DNA of 64,000 nucleotides. It comes from an uncultured Schlesneria sp. Its GTDB lineage: Bacteria > Planctomycetota > Planctomycetia > Planctomycetales > Planctomycetaceae. The DNA lies in contig CAIQIR010000101.1 of the NCBI GenBank assembly GCA_903871875.1, forward strand, positions 34,380-98,379, in the 5' to 3' direction. This document shows positions 12,259-21,512 of this stretch, piece by piece. Positions within the stretch are counted from its first letter, which is position 1. Every line of letters begins with the position of its first letter. A program made the translations under genes and the position numbers. The notes beneath the pieces are model-generated. The model searched no databases and was not told where the DNA came from. It saw nothing but the letters and a program-made list of their open reading frames with translations.

Positions 12259-12800
12259 TCATTCCAGGTAATCTTGCCCCGCGGACTGACCGCGGTCGGT
12301 CGACATTCTCAGTCGGTTTTCGATTCCGCAAACCGTCAGAGAAGGCCACCGAAAAGCCATCGGTAAAGACGATCGCGGTAGACGGAATTGGCACGCCTGA
12401 GCCGCGTCTTAAACAGGATCACTTCGCGTGGCGAGCCCTTCAGGGACGAGCGTCCATTCCAGACCCAACCCGCGCCCCTCAAGCGATCCAGTCGAGTGGC
12501 ACGGAACGGTCGCTACGGCAGTGGTTGCCGGGCCTGACGCCCGTCTCTTCGGGTACCGCCGTGCGGGTGACATTGGCCGCCCCCAGGAACAAACTCCTCC
12601 TGAATGCACACCATCCCAACCCCGAAGCAACGTCCGATAATGTCTGTTATGTTTCTTTCAGTTCTAAAAAGTGGCCTAAATTGTAGAGTCTACGAAATGG
12701 CGAAAAGACAGCCGTCGTTGGGACGAGATCCGTTATCAACGCACATCCTGGATCCGAACGATGGCCACCACCGCTTTGACCCTGCCCGGAATCGAGACTG
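12259..12800. other. Intergenic, no gene seen
   Basis: About 540 bases between convergent accA and dtd. Bases 12284-12301 are a near-perfect 18-bp palindrome around CCGCGG, which may act in termination. A 29-codon frame at 12761 has no ribosome-binding site and runs into dtd on the other strand. Confidence 0.5.
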
Positions 12801-13250
12801 CTAAAACTCTTTACGGCTGTCGACCAGAAGAGTCACGGGGCCATCGTTAACCAGCTCGACATCCATGTGTGTCTGGAAGCGTCCGGTAGCGGTTTGAATC
12901 CCGCGTCCCTGAACTTCAACCACGAAAATCCGGTACAGCGAATCGGCCAGTTCCGGCCGCGCCGCTTTGATGAAACTGGGCCGCCGCCCCTTGCGACAAT
13001 CCCCGAATAAAGTGAACTGGCTGACGATCAACATCTGACCGCCAATATCGGCCAACGAGCAATTCATCTTCCCTTCGTCGTCGGGAAAAATCCGTAGCGT
13101 CACCAGCTTCTCGGCCAGGTAGTTGGCGTCGTCCTGGGTGTCGTCCTCGGACACGCCCAAGAGCACCATTAACCCCCGGCCGATCTCTCCCGTGATCTCG
13201 CCGGCAACCGTCACCTTCGCGCGAGACACCCGCTGGACGACCGCTCGCAT
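12801..13250 (-). CDS. dtd: D-aminoacyl-tRNA deacylase
   Basis: A 149-residue cytosolic proofreading enzyme that hydrolyses D-amino acids (and glycine from tRNA-Ala) off mischarged tRNA. The two family signatures are present: [15 protein letters not shown] and [10 protein letters not shown], which carries the Gly-cisPro pair that excludes L-amino acids. The start [13 protein letters not shown] at 13250 is chosen over an in-frame GTG at 13259: GAGGAG lies 8 nt upstream, and the ATG overlaps the stop of thiO as TGATG, suggesting translational coupling. Length is typical (about 145-150). Confidence 0.95.
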   Translation of the reverse strand: MRAVVQRVSRAKVTVAGEITGEIGRGLMVLLGVSEDDTQDDANYLAEKLVTLRIFPDDEGKMNCSLADIGGQMLIVSQFTLFGDCRKGRRPSFIKAARPELADSLYRIFVVEVQGRGIQTATGRFQTHMDVELVNDGPVTLLVDSRKEF

Positions 13251-14338
13251 CAAAGGCACTCCTCAGGCAACGAAACCGGCTGCCGAAGCAGAATCTGGCG
13301 GATCAAGACGGCGGTAATCGGCGACAGGTGCAACCCGCACCGAAAGTGCCCTGCCGCCACGCACACGTTGGCCAACTGAGGCAGCCGCCCCAGGTACGGC
13401 TGGCCGGTCGCAGCATAAGGACGCAGGCCGGCCCAGCACTTTTCAAACTGAGCGTCCTTCAGACTCGGAACGACTCGCCGAGCAAACTGGATCAAGTCGC
13501 CTATCGCCTGGGCCGTGTTCCGTTTGTCGAAGCCCGCCCGCTCCTCAGTCGAACCGATCAGGATGCGGCCGTCATCTCGTGGAACGAGGTATCTGAGCCC
13601 CACTTGAATCACAGACTGGAACGGCGAAGGAGTCGCCCGTAGCAGGACGATCTGTCCTTTCATCGGTTCGATCGAAGCGCGAAAGCCGATTTGACCGAGC
13701 AACTCACCCGACCACGCCCCTCCGGCGATGACGAATTCGGCCGCTCGATGAACGTTCTCGCCTGCCTGAACCGACTCAATCCGCCCGTCACTTAAATCGA
13801 TCTGGCGCACCGGTGCCCCCGCAACCAGCTCCACACCTCGCAACCGACAACCGATTTGCAGAGCTTGAAGATAGCGCGGGTTACGAACCTGGCAGAAATC
13901 GGGCAAGAAGAATGCGGCTGACAGTTCGGGGCCCAGCATCGGAAACCGCCGGCGAAACTCCGCCGGATCGCCGGTTTCTACCACGAGTCCTTCGGCCCGC
14001 ACTGCGGCGATCTCACTCGACAAGTCTGATGGCTCGCCCGCGTCTCCAAATCGGACTTCCAGTCCACCGCAACGTCGATACCCAATATCCATCCCCGACA
14101 GCGACGCCAGAGATTGTGCCCATTCGGGCCACAGTTGATGAGTGGCGCCTCGCAATCGCGATTCGGACGTTCGCGCGTTGGCCACCGGGCCTGGCGGCAA
14201 CATCCCGGCCCCGGCCCAACTGGATTCTTGTCCGATGGCCCCCTGTTCGAGCACGCGCACGGTCAGACCGTGCCCCGCCAGCTCCCAGGCGATCGACAAG
14301 CCGATTACCCCTCCACCGATCACGATCACATCAGGCAT
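13250..14338 (-). CDS. thiO: Glycine oxidase ThiO
   Basis: A 362-residue FAD enzyme that oxidises glycine to iminoglycine, used for the thiazole ring of thiamine in aerobic bacteria. An N-terminal Rossmann motif ([19 protein letters not shown]) is followed by the ThiO/DAO hallmark [12 protein letters not shown], and the C-terminus has [16 protein letters not shown] and the [13 protein letters not shown] glycine-rich segment. It is the first gene of a two-gene unit with dtd and overlaps it by one base. No other thiamine gene is in the window. Other DAO-family oxidases are alternatives, but the AGAGMLPPG motif favours ThiO. Confidence 0.9.
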   Translation of the reverse strand: MPDVIVIGGGVIGLSIAWELAGHGLTVRVLEQGAIGQESSWAGAGMLPPGPVANARTSESRLRGATHQLWPEWAQSLASLSGMDIGYRRCGGLEVRFGDAGEPSDLSSEIAAVRAEGLVVETGDPAEFRRRFPMLGPELSAAFFLPDFCQVRNPRYLQALQIGCRLRGVELVAGAPVRQIDLSDGRIESVQAGENVHRAAEFVIAGGAWSGELLGQIGFRASIEPMKGQIVLLRATPSPFQSVIQVGLRYLVPRDDGRILIGSTEERAGFDKRNTAQAIGDLIQFARRVVPSLKDAQFEKCWAGLRPYAATGQPYLGRLPQLANVCVAAGHFRCGLHLSPITAVLIRQILLRQPVSLPEECL

Positions 14339-14453
14339 GCTGGCTTACAAATCAAATGCAAAATCAAAGAAATTCCCCTCGCGACAAAGCGGCACGGGGG
14401 TGGCCATCGGAAGATCATTCCGTCCAGTTGTCTGCCCGGCACAAACGCCGACC

Positions 14454-16337
14454 TCATTTCTTACCTTTCTTCGCCGCGCTCGGCAATGCGGCGACGTAAA
14501 GTGAGGCCAACGCGTTTCCATCTGTCCGATAGATCGCCTTGATCGCGGCGTCGGCCGTCGCACCGGACTGCAGCTTCTGAACGAACTGGCCAAACTGATG
14601 CAGATTCCCTCGCTTCAACAAAAACTCGACCAGTGTGCAGCCGATGGGTCCCGTTTCGACGGGCGAAAATGTGCCTTCCACGAAGATCAGCTCTGGATCG
14701 GTCAGATTCGATTCCTGCAACGTCTTACTCGCCAGTCGCGGCATCGTGGCCAGGTACGGGTTACCCGCGGCTTTTTGATGGGCGATCGCCAAACCGGCTC
14801 CGCGAACCAGCCAATCGGGCAAGGGGCCTCCCCGTTTGAAAAACGCACTCGTTACGTTCTCCATCAGATTGACCTGCATCCCCGGAGAGGTTTCTGTTGC
14901 GGTATCACCGATATCTTGCACAGCGATGTAGGCGTCTTCCATCGCGGAGTTCACTTGCGAATGCCCCATGACTTCGCGAGGGACTTCACGACGATGAACG
15001 GAATTGTTGAATTCTTCGTATCCGAACCGTTCTTTAAAAACGAAGACCGCCAGCTTGCCCCGCCATAACGAGGCATCTTTGACTTTGAATGTCTGCCGCA
15101 AATACTCGGCCTGTTCATTCGCCCATTTCTCGACCTGCCCCAGTCGCTCGTCTGACACATCACCGTAGATCAGGAACTCGGTCGATTCTCGCCGGTTGGG
15201 TTCGGCATTAGGAAAGGTCTTCTTCCATTCTTCTTCTGACGCCTTCTTGCGACGTTCCAGCCACTGTTCGGGCGTAAACTTGGCCAGGGCCGCCGCTTCA
15301 CGATCTTGCTGCGATGGAAAGTTCTTTTTGGGATCGGCTCCGTCGAACTTGGCTCCTTCAAGAATCCAGGTCTTGAGATTGTCGTACCACTTGCGCGTGA
15401 TGCCTGTTTGATTGCCGGCTGGCATCACGGGCGTATCGTCACCATTCACCAGCCGCCAAAGCCGGCTGTTCTCCAAACTTCCGGCGACGATCACCGCGCC
15501 ACTGTCGCCCCCCTTCATCAGTTTCTCAAACGACATCACCGAAAAACCACTCCGCTTCTGCGTGTCGTTATGGCAACGTCCGCAGGTGTCGACCATCTCG
15601 GGCATGATGTCCTGCATGAAGTGAACGGTCTCTTTGCCCGTCTCTTTCACAATCGGAGCCTTCCCGGCCGGAACGATCGGCTTCGCGACCAGCGCCGATT
15701 TCGCCAAGGTGGTCATTGTCGCGGTCTTGTCGCCGTCAAACTTCGCACCCTCGCCGATCCAGGCGGCAATCGACTCGATCTCTTTTTCGGACAGTGGTTC
15801 CTTGCCATAGGGCATGCGATGCTCTTCCTCAGGCGTGATCAGCCGTTGAATCAAGACGCTTGCCTCCGCCTCGCCAGGAATAATCAAACCGCGGCTGTTT
15901 CCACCCTTTTCTAACCCTTCGAACGTGTCCAGGCGCAACCCGGCTTTCGGTTCTTCCGAGTGACATTCCACACACTTCTTCGCAAAAATCGATGCCACAT
16001 TCTTTTCAAAAGTGACTCCTCCGCCTTTCGCCGCAGCCCTTTCGAGCAGCGATTTCACTTTTTCCAATTGAGCACGCACCGTCTTTAGCGCCGGGTCGTT
16101 CTCTTTGATCCCGGCTCCGCTGATGAAATTCGAAAGACGGTCCTCCAGCCCTTTGATCGCCGTGGCCGCCTCGCCAAATTTCTTTTTCGCAACCAACGGC
16201 CCAATCTTAATGGCATCCAGCCCGATCTCTTTCAATTCCTTCTTCTGTTCCGGGGTGATCGCTGCCAGCAGCGAACCAACCATCACCACCGACAGCATCA
16301 GAGAACAAACGTAAGTCGAGAAGATTCGTTGGCGCAT
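14454..16337 (-). CDS. Two-haem planctomycete cytochrome-domain protein with peptidase-MA-like C-terminus
   Basis: A 627-residue exported protein. A signal peptide (residues 1-25) is followed by a helical segment and two cytochrome-c-like domains with haem motifs CVECH (122-126) and CGRCH (252-256), each followed by the lineage-typical LSEKEIESIAAWIGEGAKFDG-type ending. Residues about 385-600 resemble a gluzincin (peptidase MA) fold (WLERRKKASEEEW, PLPDWLVRGAGLAIAH), but the place expected for HExxH reads NLMENVTSAF, so no zinc site is visible. The peptidase comparison is my inference; the haem sites are seen. A role in periplasmic electron transfer or binding is plausible but unproven. Confidence 0.8.
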   Translation of the reverse strand: MRQRIFSTYVCSLMLSVVMVGSLLAAITPEQKKELKEIGLDAIKIGPLVAKKKFGEAATAIKGLEDRLSNFISGAGIKENDPALKTVRAQLEKVKSLLERAAAKGGGVTFEKNVASIFAKKCVECHSEEPKAGLRLDTFEGLEKGGNSRGLIIPGEAEASVLIQRLITPEEEHRMPYGKEPLSEKEIESIAAWIGEGAKFDGDKTATMTTLAKSALVAKPIVPAGKAPIVKETGKETVHFMQDIMPEMVDTCGRCHNDTQKRSGFSVMSFEKLMKGGDSGAVIVAGSLENSRLWRLVNGDDTPVMPAGNQTGITRKWYDNLKTWILEGAKFDGADPKKNFPSQQDREAAALAKFTPEQWLERRKKASEEEWKKTFPNAEPNRRESTEFLIYGDVSDERLGQVEKWANEQAEYLRQTFKVKDASLWRGKLAVFVFKERFGYEEFNNSVHRREVPREVMGHSQVNSAMEDAYIAVQDIGDTATETSPGMQVNLMENVTSAFFKRGGPLPDWLVRGAGLAIAHQKAAGNPYLATMPRLASKTLQESNLTDPELIFVEGTFSPVETGPIGCTLVEFLLKRGNLHQFGQFVQKLQSGATADAAIKAIYRTDGNALASLYVAALPSAAKKGKK

Positions 16338-16674
16338 CGGAATTTCCGTTCGCAGGAAGCATTCGATTCGACCACAGAGCGTTCAGGCGCCCAACGACTT
16401 GGCCGGTCTCCAGCCCGCCTGCCGATCCCGTCAGATCCGTCCGCCCGTCCGCAAAATCAAGCGATGTTCGGCACTTTCGTTGGACACCTCGCGACGTGTC
16501 CCTTGATTGTACCCCAACATCCTCACAGACGACAGACCCTGCCCGACTTCGCGAAGTCATTCACCTCGGGCAACTCGCAGATTGAGACTTCACTCAAAAA
16601 CCGATACTCTCCAATCGTAATAATGAGATCACGATTTGGTTTTGGCCCCCCGTTCCGATTTTGGTTCTGACGAC
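16338..16674. other. Divergent promoter region, no gene
   Basis: About 340 bases between the divergent cytochrome-domain gene and larE. A TACAAT-like -10 lies on the minus strand at 16511-16506 without a good -35. Nothing else was recognised. Confidence 0.4.
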
Positions 16675-17535
16675 ATGTCGACTTCACAGAGGGATATCGA
16701 ACAAAAGCGAGACCACCTGCTGGAAATCCTCTCCGGTTACGGTCGCGTCGCAGTTGCGTTCTCTGCCGGGGTCGACAGCACTGTCGTTGCACATGCCGCT
16801 CAATTGGCGTGTGGCCAGGATGCCGTTGCCGTCACAGCCGTCAGCCTCAGTCTGGCAGCCGGAGAGAAAGAAGAAGCCGAGCAACTTGCCGCTCGGATCG
16901 GTATCCGTCATCTCGTGATTTCGACACAAGAATTCTCTGACCCGAACTATCTCAAGAATCCGGTTAACCGTTGTTACTTCTGCAAGACGGAACTTTATTC
17001 GCGACTGATTGAGATCGCACCGACACTGGGCGTCAACGTCCTGGTCAATGGTGCCAATCTTGACGATCGCGGCGACTATCGCCCGGGAATGCAGGCGGCA
17101 TCCGAATTCCAGGTTCGTTCGCCCCTGATCGAAGCCGAATTCACAAAAGAAGACGTTCGCGAATTGGCTCGACATTGGAATCTGCCGGTCTGGGACAAAC
17201 CGGCCACCCCCTGCTTGTCGAGCCGGATTGCCTACGGTGTCGAAGTGACGCCCGAACGAGTCCGTCGCATCGACCAGGCCGAGCAGTTTCTGAAACAATT
17301 GCTCGGCGTACGCGAACTGCGAGTCCGCTGTGAAGCCAACGATCTGGCAAGAATCGAGGTTCCACTCGACGCCCTCCCCGCCCTGCTCGCTGCCGATGTG
17401 CGAGAACAAGTCCAAGTCGAATTTCGTCGCCTCGGCTTTCGCTTCGTGACACTCGATCTAGAAGGATTCCGCTCGGGCAGCATGAACTCCGTGATCTCCG
17501 CCGAGACTCTTCTTGGTACAAGCGGTAGAGCCTAA
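16675..17535 (+). CDS. larE: ATP-dependent sulfur transferase LarE
   Basis: A 286-residue PP-loop enzyme that adds sulfur to the nicotinic-acid-derived precursor of the nickel-pincer cofactor. The PP-loop is SAGVDST (30-36). C180 in PCLSSR matches the sacrificial cysteine of Lactiplantibacillus LarE; C100 and C103 in RCYFCK add the two cysteines found in LarE proteins reported to hold a [4Fe-4S] cluster. No larB, larC or nickel enzyme gene is adjacent, so the target is elsewhere or the role differs. The ATG at 16675 is chosen; a TTG at 16636 would add a non-conserved stretch. The Shine-Dalgarno is weak. Confidence 0.88.
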   Translation: MSTSQRDIEQKRDHLLEILSGYGRVAVAFSAGVDSTVVAHAAQLACGQDAVAVTAVSLSLAAGEKEEAEQLAARIGIRHLVISTQEFSDPNYLKNPVNRCYFCKTELYSRLIEIAPTLGVNVLVNGANLDDRGDYRPGMQAASEFQVRSPLIEAEFTKEDVRELARHWNLPVWDKPATPCLSSRIAYGVEVTPERVRRIDQAEQFLKQLLGVRELRVRCEANDLARIEVPLDALPALLAADVREQVQVEFRRLGFRFVTLDLEGFRSGSMNSVISAETLLGTSGRA

Positions 17536-17750
17536 GCAGCCGGTTCACGTCGAAGTTCGAAAGAACCGCGATCGAGCACCTGCGCCAACTGCTCCAGGTT
17601 TGCCAGACGAGACTCCGTAATCCGTTTCGGTCAAACGAAGCGTCTGGGTGCGATGACTTCCCATGAGAGAATCTGTTAGTCTACTTACTGGAGCACTGAT
17701 GGTTTTAGTGTTTCGACAGACGATGTCACTTTCAACAGAGGAGAATCGAC

Positions 17751-17858
17751 ATGGGTGAATCAGGCAAGAAGGACAAAGGGCGGAAGGAAGTGCAAAAGAA
17801 GCCCACAATGACCTTGAAAGAAAAACGCAAAGTTAAGAACGAGAAGAAAGCCAAGTAA
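17751..17858 (+). CDS. 35-residue lysine-rich small protein
   Basis: ATG at 17751 to TAA at 17858 encodes MGESGKKDKGRKEVQKKP and then TMTLKEKRKVKNEKKAK. An AGAGGAG Shine-Dalgarno lies 7 nt upstream, one of the best in the window. More than 40% of residues are Lys or Arg, with no hydrophobic segment, so it should be soluble, disordered and nucleic-acid-attracting. The pattern K-K-P-x(3)-L-K-E-K-R-x(2)-K resembles short basic proteins I recall from other bacteria (actinobacteria among them), but no function is known to me. It stands alone between larE and glyA; too short for most gene callers. Confidence 0.75.
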   Translation: MGESGKKDKGRKEVQKKPTMTLKEKRKVKNEKKAK

Positions 17859-18109
17859 GTCGTGAGCGAACATCGTTGACCGTCGCAGACATCACTGATA
17901 GCGACGCTCCACTCGGATCCGGGTGTGCCCCCGTCAACATGCAGGTGATCATCACGCGCTAAAGCAATCAATGCCCCACTCGAGCTCATCTCGGTGGGGC
18001 TTGGTCATTTTGACGATCAACAATTGAGAGGGACCAACGAAGCCGACTACCGACGCCTTCGCCCAGTTTGTCCGACTGAGTAGAAAAATGATGAAAGGCG
18101 AAATGGAAT

Positions 18110-18132
18110 GGCGGCGGTCAAAAACCGCCGCC
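18110..18132 (-). terminator. Hairpin downstream of glyA
   Basis: A perfect 9-bp stem GGCGGCGGT/ACCGCCGCC with a 5-nt loop lies 38 bp past the glyA stop. No U-tract follows on the minus strand. Otherwise the 310 bases between the small basic gene and glyA hold no gene I can support. Confidence 0.55.
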
Positions 18133-18169
18133 ACACTTCACCTCGTCTTCGGTCACCAAGTCGGCGTGC

Positions 18170-19414
18170 TTACCCGACAATCCCTGGAACAGGGAAGGCT
18201 TTCGTGAATTCGCGAATTTCGCCCTTCACCGATTCGATGACGCCGGCATCTTCGGGCGCCTTCAGCACTCGCAGAATCCAGGCTCCGACGCGTTTCATTT
18301 CGTCTTGGCGCATTCCACGCGTCGTCAGGGCGGCCGTGCCGATCCGAATGCCGCTCGGATCGAGTGCCTTTCGTTGATCGTAAGGGATCATGTTTTTGTT
18401 GACCGTAATCCCCGCATGGTCCAGAGCCTTCTCGGCAATCTTGCCGGTCAAGCCGATCGAGGTCACGTCGCACAGCATCAGATGATTGTCTGTGCCGCCG
18501 CTCGCCAGCTTCAGTCCACTCGACATCAGCGTTTCGGCCAGGGTCTTGGCGTTCAGAACGATCTGCTTTCCATATTCCTTGAAGGAAGGCTGCATCGCTT
18601 CCTGGAAACAGATCGCTTTCGCAGCGACGATGTGCATCAGCGGCCCGCCCTGCAAACCGGGAAAGACCGCCTTGTCGATCTCTTTGGCGTACTGTTCCTG
18701 GCATAGAATGAAACCCGACCGGGGTCCGCGCAACGTTTTGTGCGAGGTGCTGGTCACAAAATCGGCGACCGGAACCGGACTGTTGTGAATGCCCGCAGCA
18801 ACCAGCCCTGCGTAGTGAGCCATATCGACCCACAACTTGGCCCCCACTTCCCGAGCGATTTCCGCGAACTTGGCGTGATCGATCTCGCGCGGATAGGCAC
18901 TGGCCCCGGCCACGATCAGCTTCGGCTTGTGTTCGCGCGCCAATTTGGCCACCTGATCGAAGTCGATCCGATGATCCGACTCACGGACGCCATAAGCGAT
19001 CGGCTGGTAAAGTTGACCCGAAAAATTCAGCGACATTCCGTGCGTCAAATGCCCGCCCATCGCCAGATTCATCGCCAGGAACGTATCTCCCGGTTTCAGT
19101 GTCGTCTGGTAGATCGCCATATTTGCTTGCGAGCCCGCATGTGGCTGAACATTCGCATGCGCCGCACCGAACAACTGCTTCGCCCGATCGATCGCCAGCG
19201 TTTCCACGACGTCGACATATTCGCAGCCGCCGTAATAGCGACGCCCCGGATAGCCCTCGGCATATTTGTTGGTCAAAATGGTGCCAGCCGCTTCGAGGAT
19301 GGCGGCACTGGTGTAGTTTTCTGAGGCGATCAGTTCGAGACCATCATGCTGACGCTTCTGTTCATTTTGCAGGGCAGACCAGAGAGCGGGATCAGCGGAT
19401 CGCAAGGCGGACAT
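18170..19414 (-). CDS. glyA: Serine hydroxymethyltransferase
   Basis: A 414-residue PLP enzyme converting serine and tetrahydrofolate to glycine and 5,10-methylene-THF; the main one-carbon source. The PLP lysine is in [14 protein letters not shown]. Other family motifs are [10 protein letters not shown] near the N-terminus, [19 protein letters not shown] and the C-terminal [14 protein letters not shown]. Length is standard (about 415). It is monocistronic, with a 224-base region before the divergent BRCT-MerR-TPR gene and a hairpin terminator after it. No glycine or THF riboswitch consensus was recognised upstream. Confidence 0.97.
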   Translation of the reverse strand: MSALRSADPALWSALQNEQKRQHDGLELIASENYTSAAILEAAGTILTNKYAEGYPGRRYYGGCEYVDVVETLAIDRAKQLFGAAHANVQPHAGSQANMAIYQTTLKPGDTFLAMNLAMGGHLTHGMSLNFSGQLYQPIAYGVRESDHRIDFDQVAKLAREHKPKLIVAGASAYPREIDHAKFAEIAREVGAKLWVDMAHYAGLVAAGIHNSPVPVADFVTSTSHKTLRGPRSGFILCQEQYAKEIDKAVFPGLQGGPLMHIVAAKAICFQEAMQPSFKEYGKQIVLNAKTLAETLMSSGLKLASGGTDNHLMLCDVTSIGLTGKIAEKALDHAGITVNKNMIPYDQRKALDPSGIRIGTAALTTRGMRQDEMKRVGAWILRVLKAPEDAGVIESVKGEIREFTKAFPVPGIVG

Positions 19415-19638
19415 TTTTGATCAGACTCCAATTAAAACCATCGACGATGCAGGAAAGACTGCAGGTTTCGCTATGATCCGAACCCGCAAGCCAAAGTGGG
19501 CTGAATGCGAACATACTCGGTGGGACACTGGCGGTGTCACCTGCCCTGCCCCCGTCCAGGACCGAGCGGCAGAATGAGTATCCACAGACTATAATCGGGA
19601 CCGCCCCCCACTCGCCACCCTTACACCAGCGACTTGCG

Positions 19639-20874
19639 ATGACAGACACTCCCGACGACTTGACAGCCCCCCTGCAAAGCTCGCCCATCCTTCAGGGAGA
19701 ACGAGTTGCATTTACGGGGACGCTCGCCTCCATGACCCATCGCCAGGCCATGGATCTGGTCGAACAGCATGGCGGCGCGGCAACGTCTCATGTCGGACAA
19801 ATGACCTCGATCCTGGTTGTTGGCGAAGAAGGCTGGCCGCTGGAACCGGACGGCCTGCCCTCGATCAAACTCGAACACGCCCGACAACTGCACGACAAGG
19901 GCGAGCCGATCCAGATCGTCTCGGAATCGGAATGGCTGAAACTGCTCGGTGTGGAACCGCCCGAACGAAGAACGCGTCAACTTTACACCCCTGCCATGCT
20001 CTGCCAGTTGTTGAATGTCCCAGTCCATGAAATCCGCCGCTGGGAGCGGGCGGGATTGATCAAACCCGTGAAAAAGATTTACCGGCTGCCCTACTTCGAT
20101 TTCGACGAAGTGGCCAGCGCCCGTCGCCTTTGCGAATTGGCCGCATCGGGCGTTCGAGCCGACCAGATTGCCGCCAGTCTGGAACGTCTGCATACGCTGC
20201 TGCCAAATCTCACTCGACCGGTCGCTCAATTGGAAGTTCTGTCTCGAGGAATCAACGGACTCGTATTTCGTGACGAATCAGGATTGATTGAAACGAGCGG
20301 TCAACGACTTTTTGATTTCGATCCTCCGCTGGAAGAATCCCACCCCGAAGACGGACCAGCAACGATCCCCATCCGGCCGACGCCACTCGATGCCTCGCTT
20401 GATCGGCAACAATGGTCGGCCGACAACTGGTTTCAAGAAGGCTGTCGTCTGGCCGAATCCAACGAAATCAGCCTGGCGGTCGAAGCATTCCGACTGGCAA
20501 TCATCAACGATCCACAAAATCCGGCCTACCACTTTCATCTGGCGGATGCCCTGTATCGTCAGCGAAAACCCGATGCAGCCATCGAGCGATACCATATTGC
20601 CGTGGAGCTCGACCACAACTTTCTGGAAGCCTGGACACAATTGGGTTGCGTCCTGTCAGAAACAGGTGATCAAGCGGGGGCAAAAGCGGCCTTCCAGATC
20701 GCCCTGGACTTGCATCCCGATTATGCCGATGCCCATTTCCATCTGGCCAGCGTCCTCGAAGAACTCGATCAGACCGACGAGGCGGCCGAACACTGGCGCA
20801 AGTACCTCGAATTTGACCAACGCGGACCCTGGGCCGAAATTGCGAGAGAACGGTTACTCGGTGAGATCCAATAA
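19639..20874 (+). CDS. BRCT-MerR-TPR multidomain protein
   Basis: A 411-residue protein, started at the ATG at 19639. Residues about 16-105 look like a BRCT domain (GERVAFTGTLASMTHRQA, VEQHGGAATSHVGQMTSILVV), as in DNA ligase and RFC1. Residues 115-185 are a MerR-type winged helix (LYTPAMLCQLLNVPVHEIRRW, ERAGLIKPVKKIYRLPYFDF). From about 290 to 400 there are three to four tetratricopeptide repeats (NPAYHFHLADALYRQRKPDA, NFLEAWTQLGCVLSETGDQA, YADAHFHLASVLEELDQTDE). It looks like a DNA-associated adaptor; function is unknown. It is divergent from glyA. Confidence 0.85.
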   Translation: MTDTPDDLTAPLQSSPILQGERVAFTGTLASMTHRQAMDLVEQHGGAATSHVGQMTSILVVGEEGWPLEPDGLPSIKLEHARQLHDKGEPIQIVSESEWLKLLGVEPPERRTRQLYTPAMLCQLLNVPVHEIRRWERAGLIKPVKKIYRLPYFDFDEVASARRLCELAASGVRADQIAASLERLHTLLPNLTRPVAQLEVLSRGINGLVFRDESGLIETSGQRLFDFDPPLEESHPEDGPATIPIRPTPLDASLDRQQWSADNWFQEGCRLAESNEISLAVEAFRLAIINDPQNPAYHFHLADALYRQRKPDAAIERYHIAVELDHNFLEAWTQLGCVLSETGDQAGAKAAFQIALDLHPDYADAHFHLASVLEELDQTDEAAEHWRKYLEFDQRGPWAEIARERLLGEIQ

Positions 20875-20949
20875 GCGGATTGAGCAAGTCCAACAGCCGT
20901 CAATCGGCCCGGCCCTCGTTCCAAGCTCGTCGTCATCAACAACCACAGT

Positions 20950-21261
20950 TCAGTGGTGGGCGGCTTCGGCGTGATGCCCGGCGTCGGCTTGAATACCCAC
21001 AGGAGCTTGAGGGTCTATGCCTTTGGCCTTGTTGTTGATCATCCAAATATTCACGCCCGTCATCAGAAACAGCAGGACGCAGAACAGGAACGCCAACAGC
21101 TTTCCCATCATCTGACCTGCCGCCCGGTCGGCCATTTCAAAGTCGTGAACTTCGGATGGTTCGAATTTCAGCGCAACGGCCGCTTGAATTCGCGGATCTT
21201 CCATTTCACCGTAACTGGTATGAGCCGTTTCCACAGCATGAGTTTCAGCGTGAGCGGTCAT
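20950..21261 (-). CDS. Small His-rich single-pass membrane protein
   Basis: A 103-residue hypothetical protein; the ATG at 21261 has GGAGAG 8 nt upstream, better than an in-frame TTG at 21267. A soluble N-terminal half (with several His) leads to one transmembrane helix (LLAFLFCVLLFLMTGVNIWM, about 54-75) and a short tail ending GHHAEAAHH. The His clusters at both ends could bind metal, but this is only composition. It is convergent with the BRCT-MerR-TPR gene (76 bp apart) and has no obvious partner. No family recognised. Confidence 0.65.
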   Translation of the reverse strand: MTAHAETHAVETAHTSYGEMEDPRIQAAVALKFEPSEVHDFEMADRAAGQMMGKLLAFLFCVLLFLMTGVNIWMINNKAKGIDPQAPVGIQADAGHHAEAAHH

Positions 21262-21512
21262 CGACAAGTCTCTCCAGACAAGATCGGCTTCGCAGCCGAA
21301 TCCCTACGAATTGAGAACACGTCTCCCAATGGATCTGGGGGGTATTCTGAGCAGAAGCTTCGCGTGTGTCGAGTCTGATCGCCATCGCCAAGACCTCTCG
21401 CCAACAACATTCCCGAAATCGAGACGCCGTCATCGAAAGATCGGCCGTTGATTTGGTAAGCTCGCCCCTGTTGGAATCTCTGTTTTGATGTCGCATCTGA
21501 AGGAATACCACA

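Noticed and set aside
12761..12850. 29-codon frame ([20 protein letters not shown]...) next to dtd
   Set aside because: No Shine-Dalgarno and half of it overlaps the dtd 3' end on the other strand.
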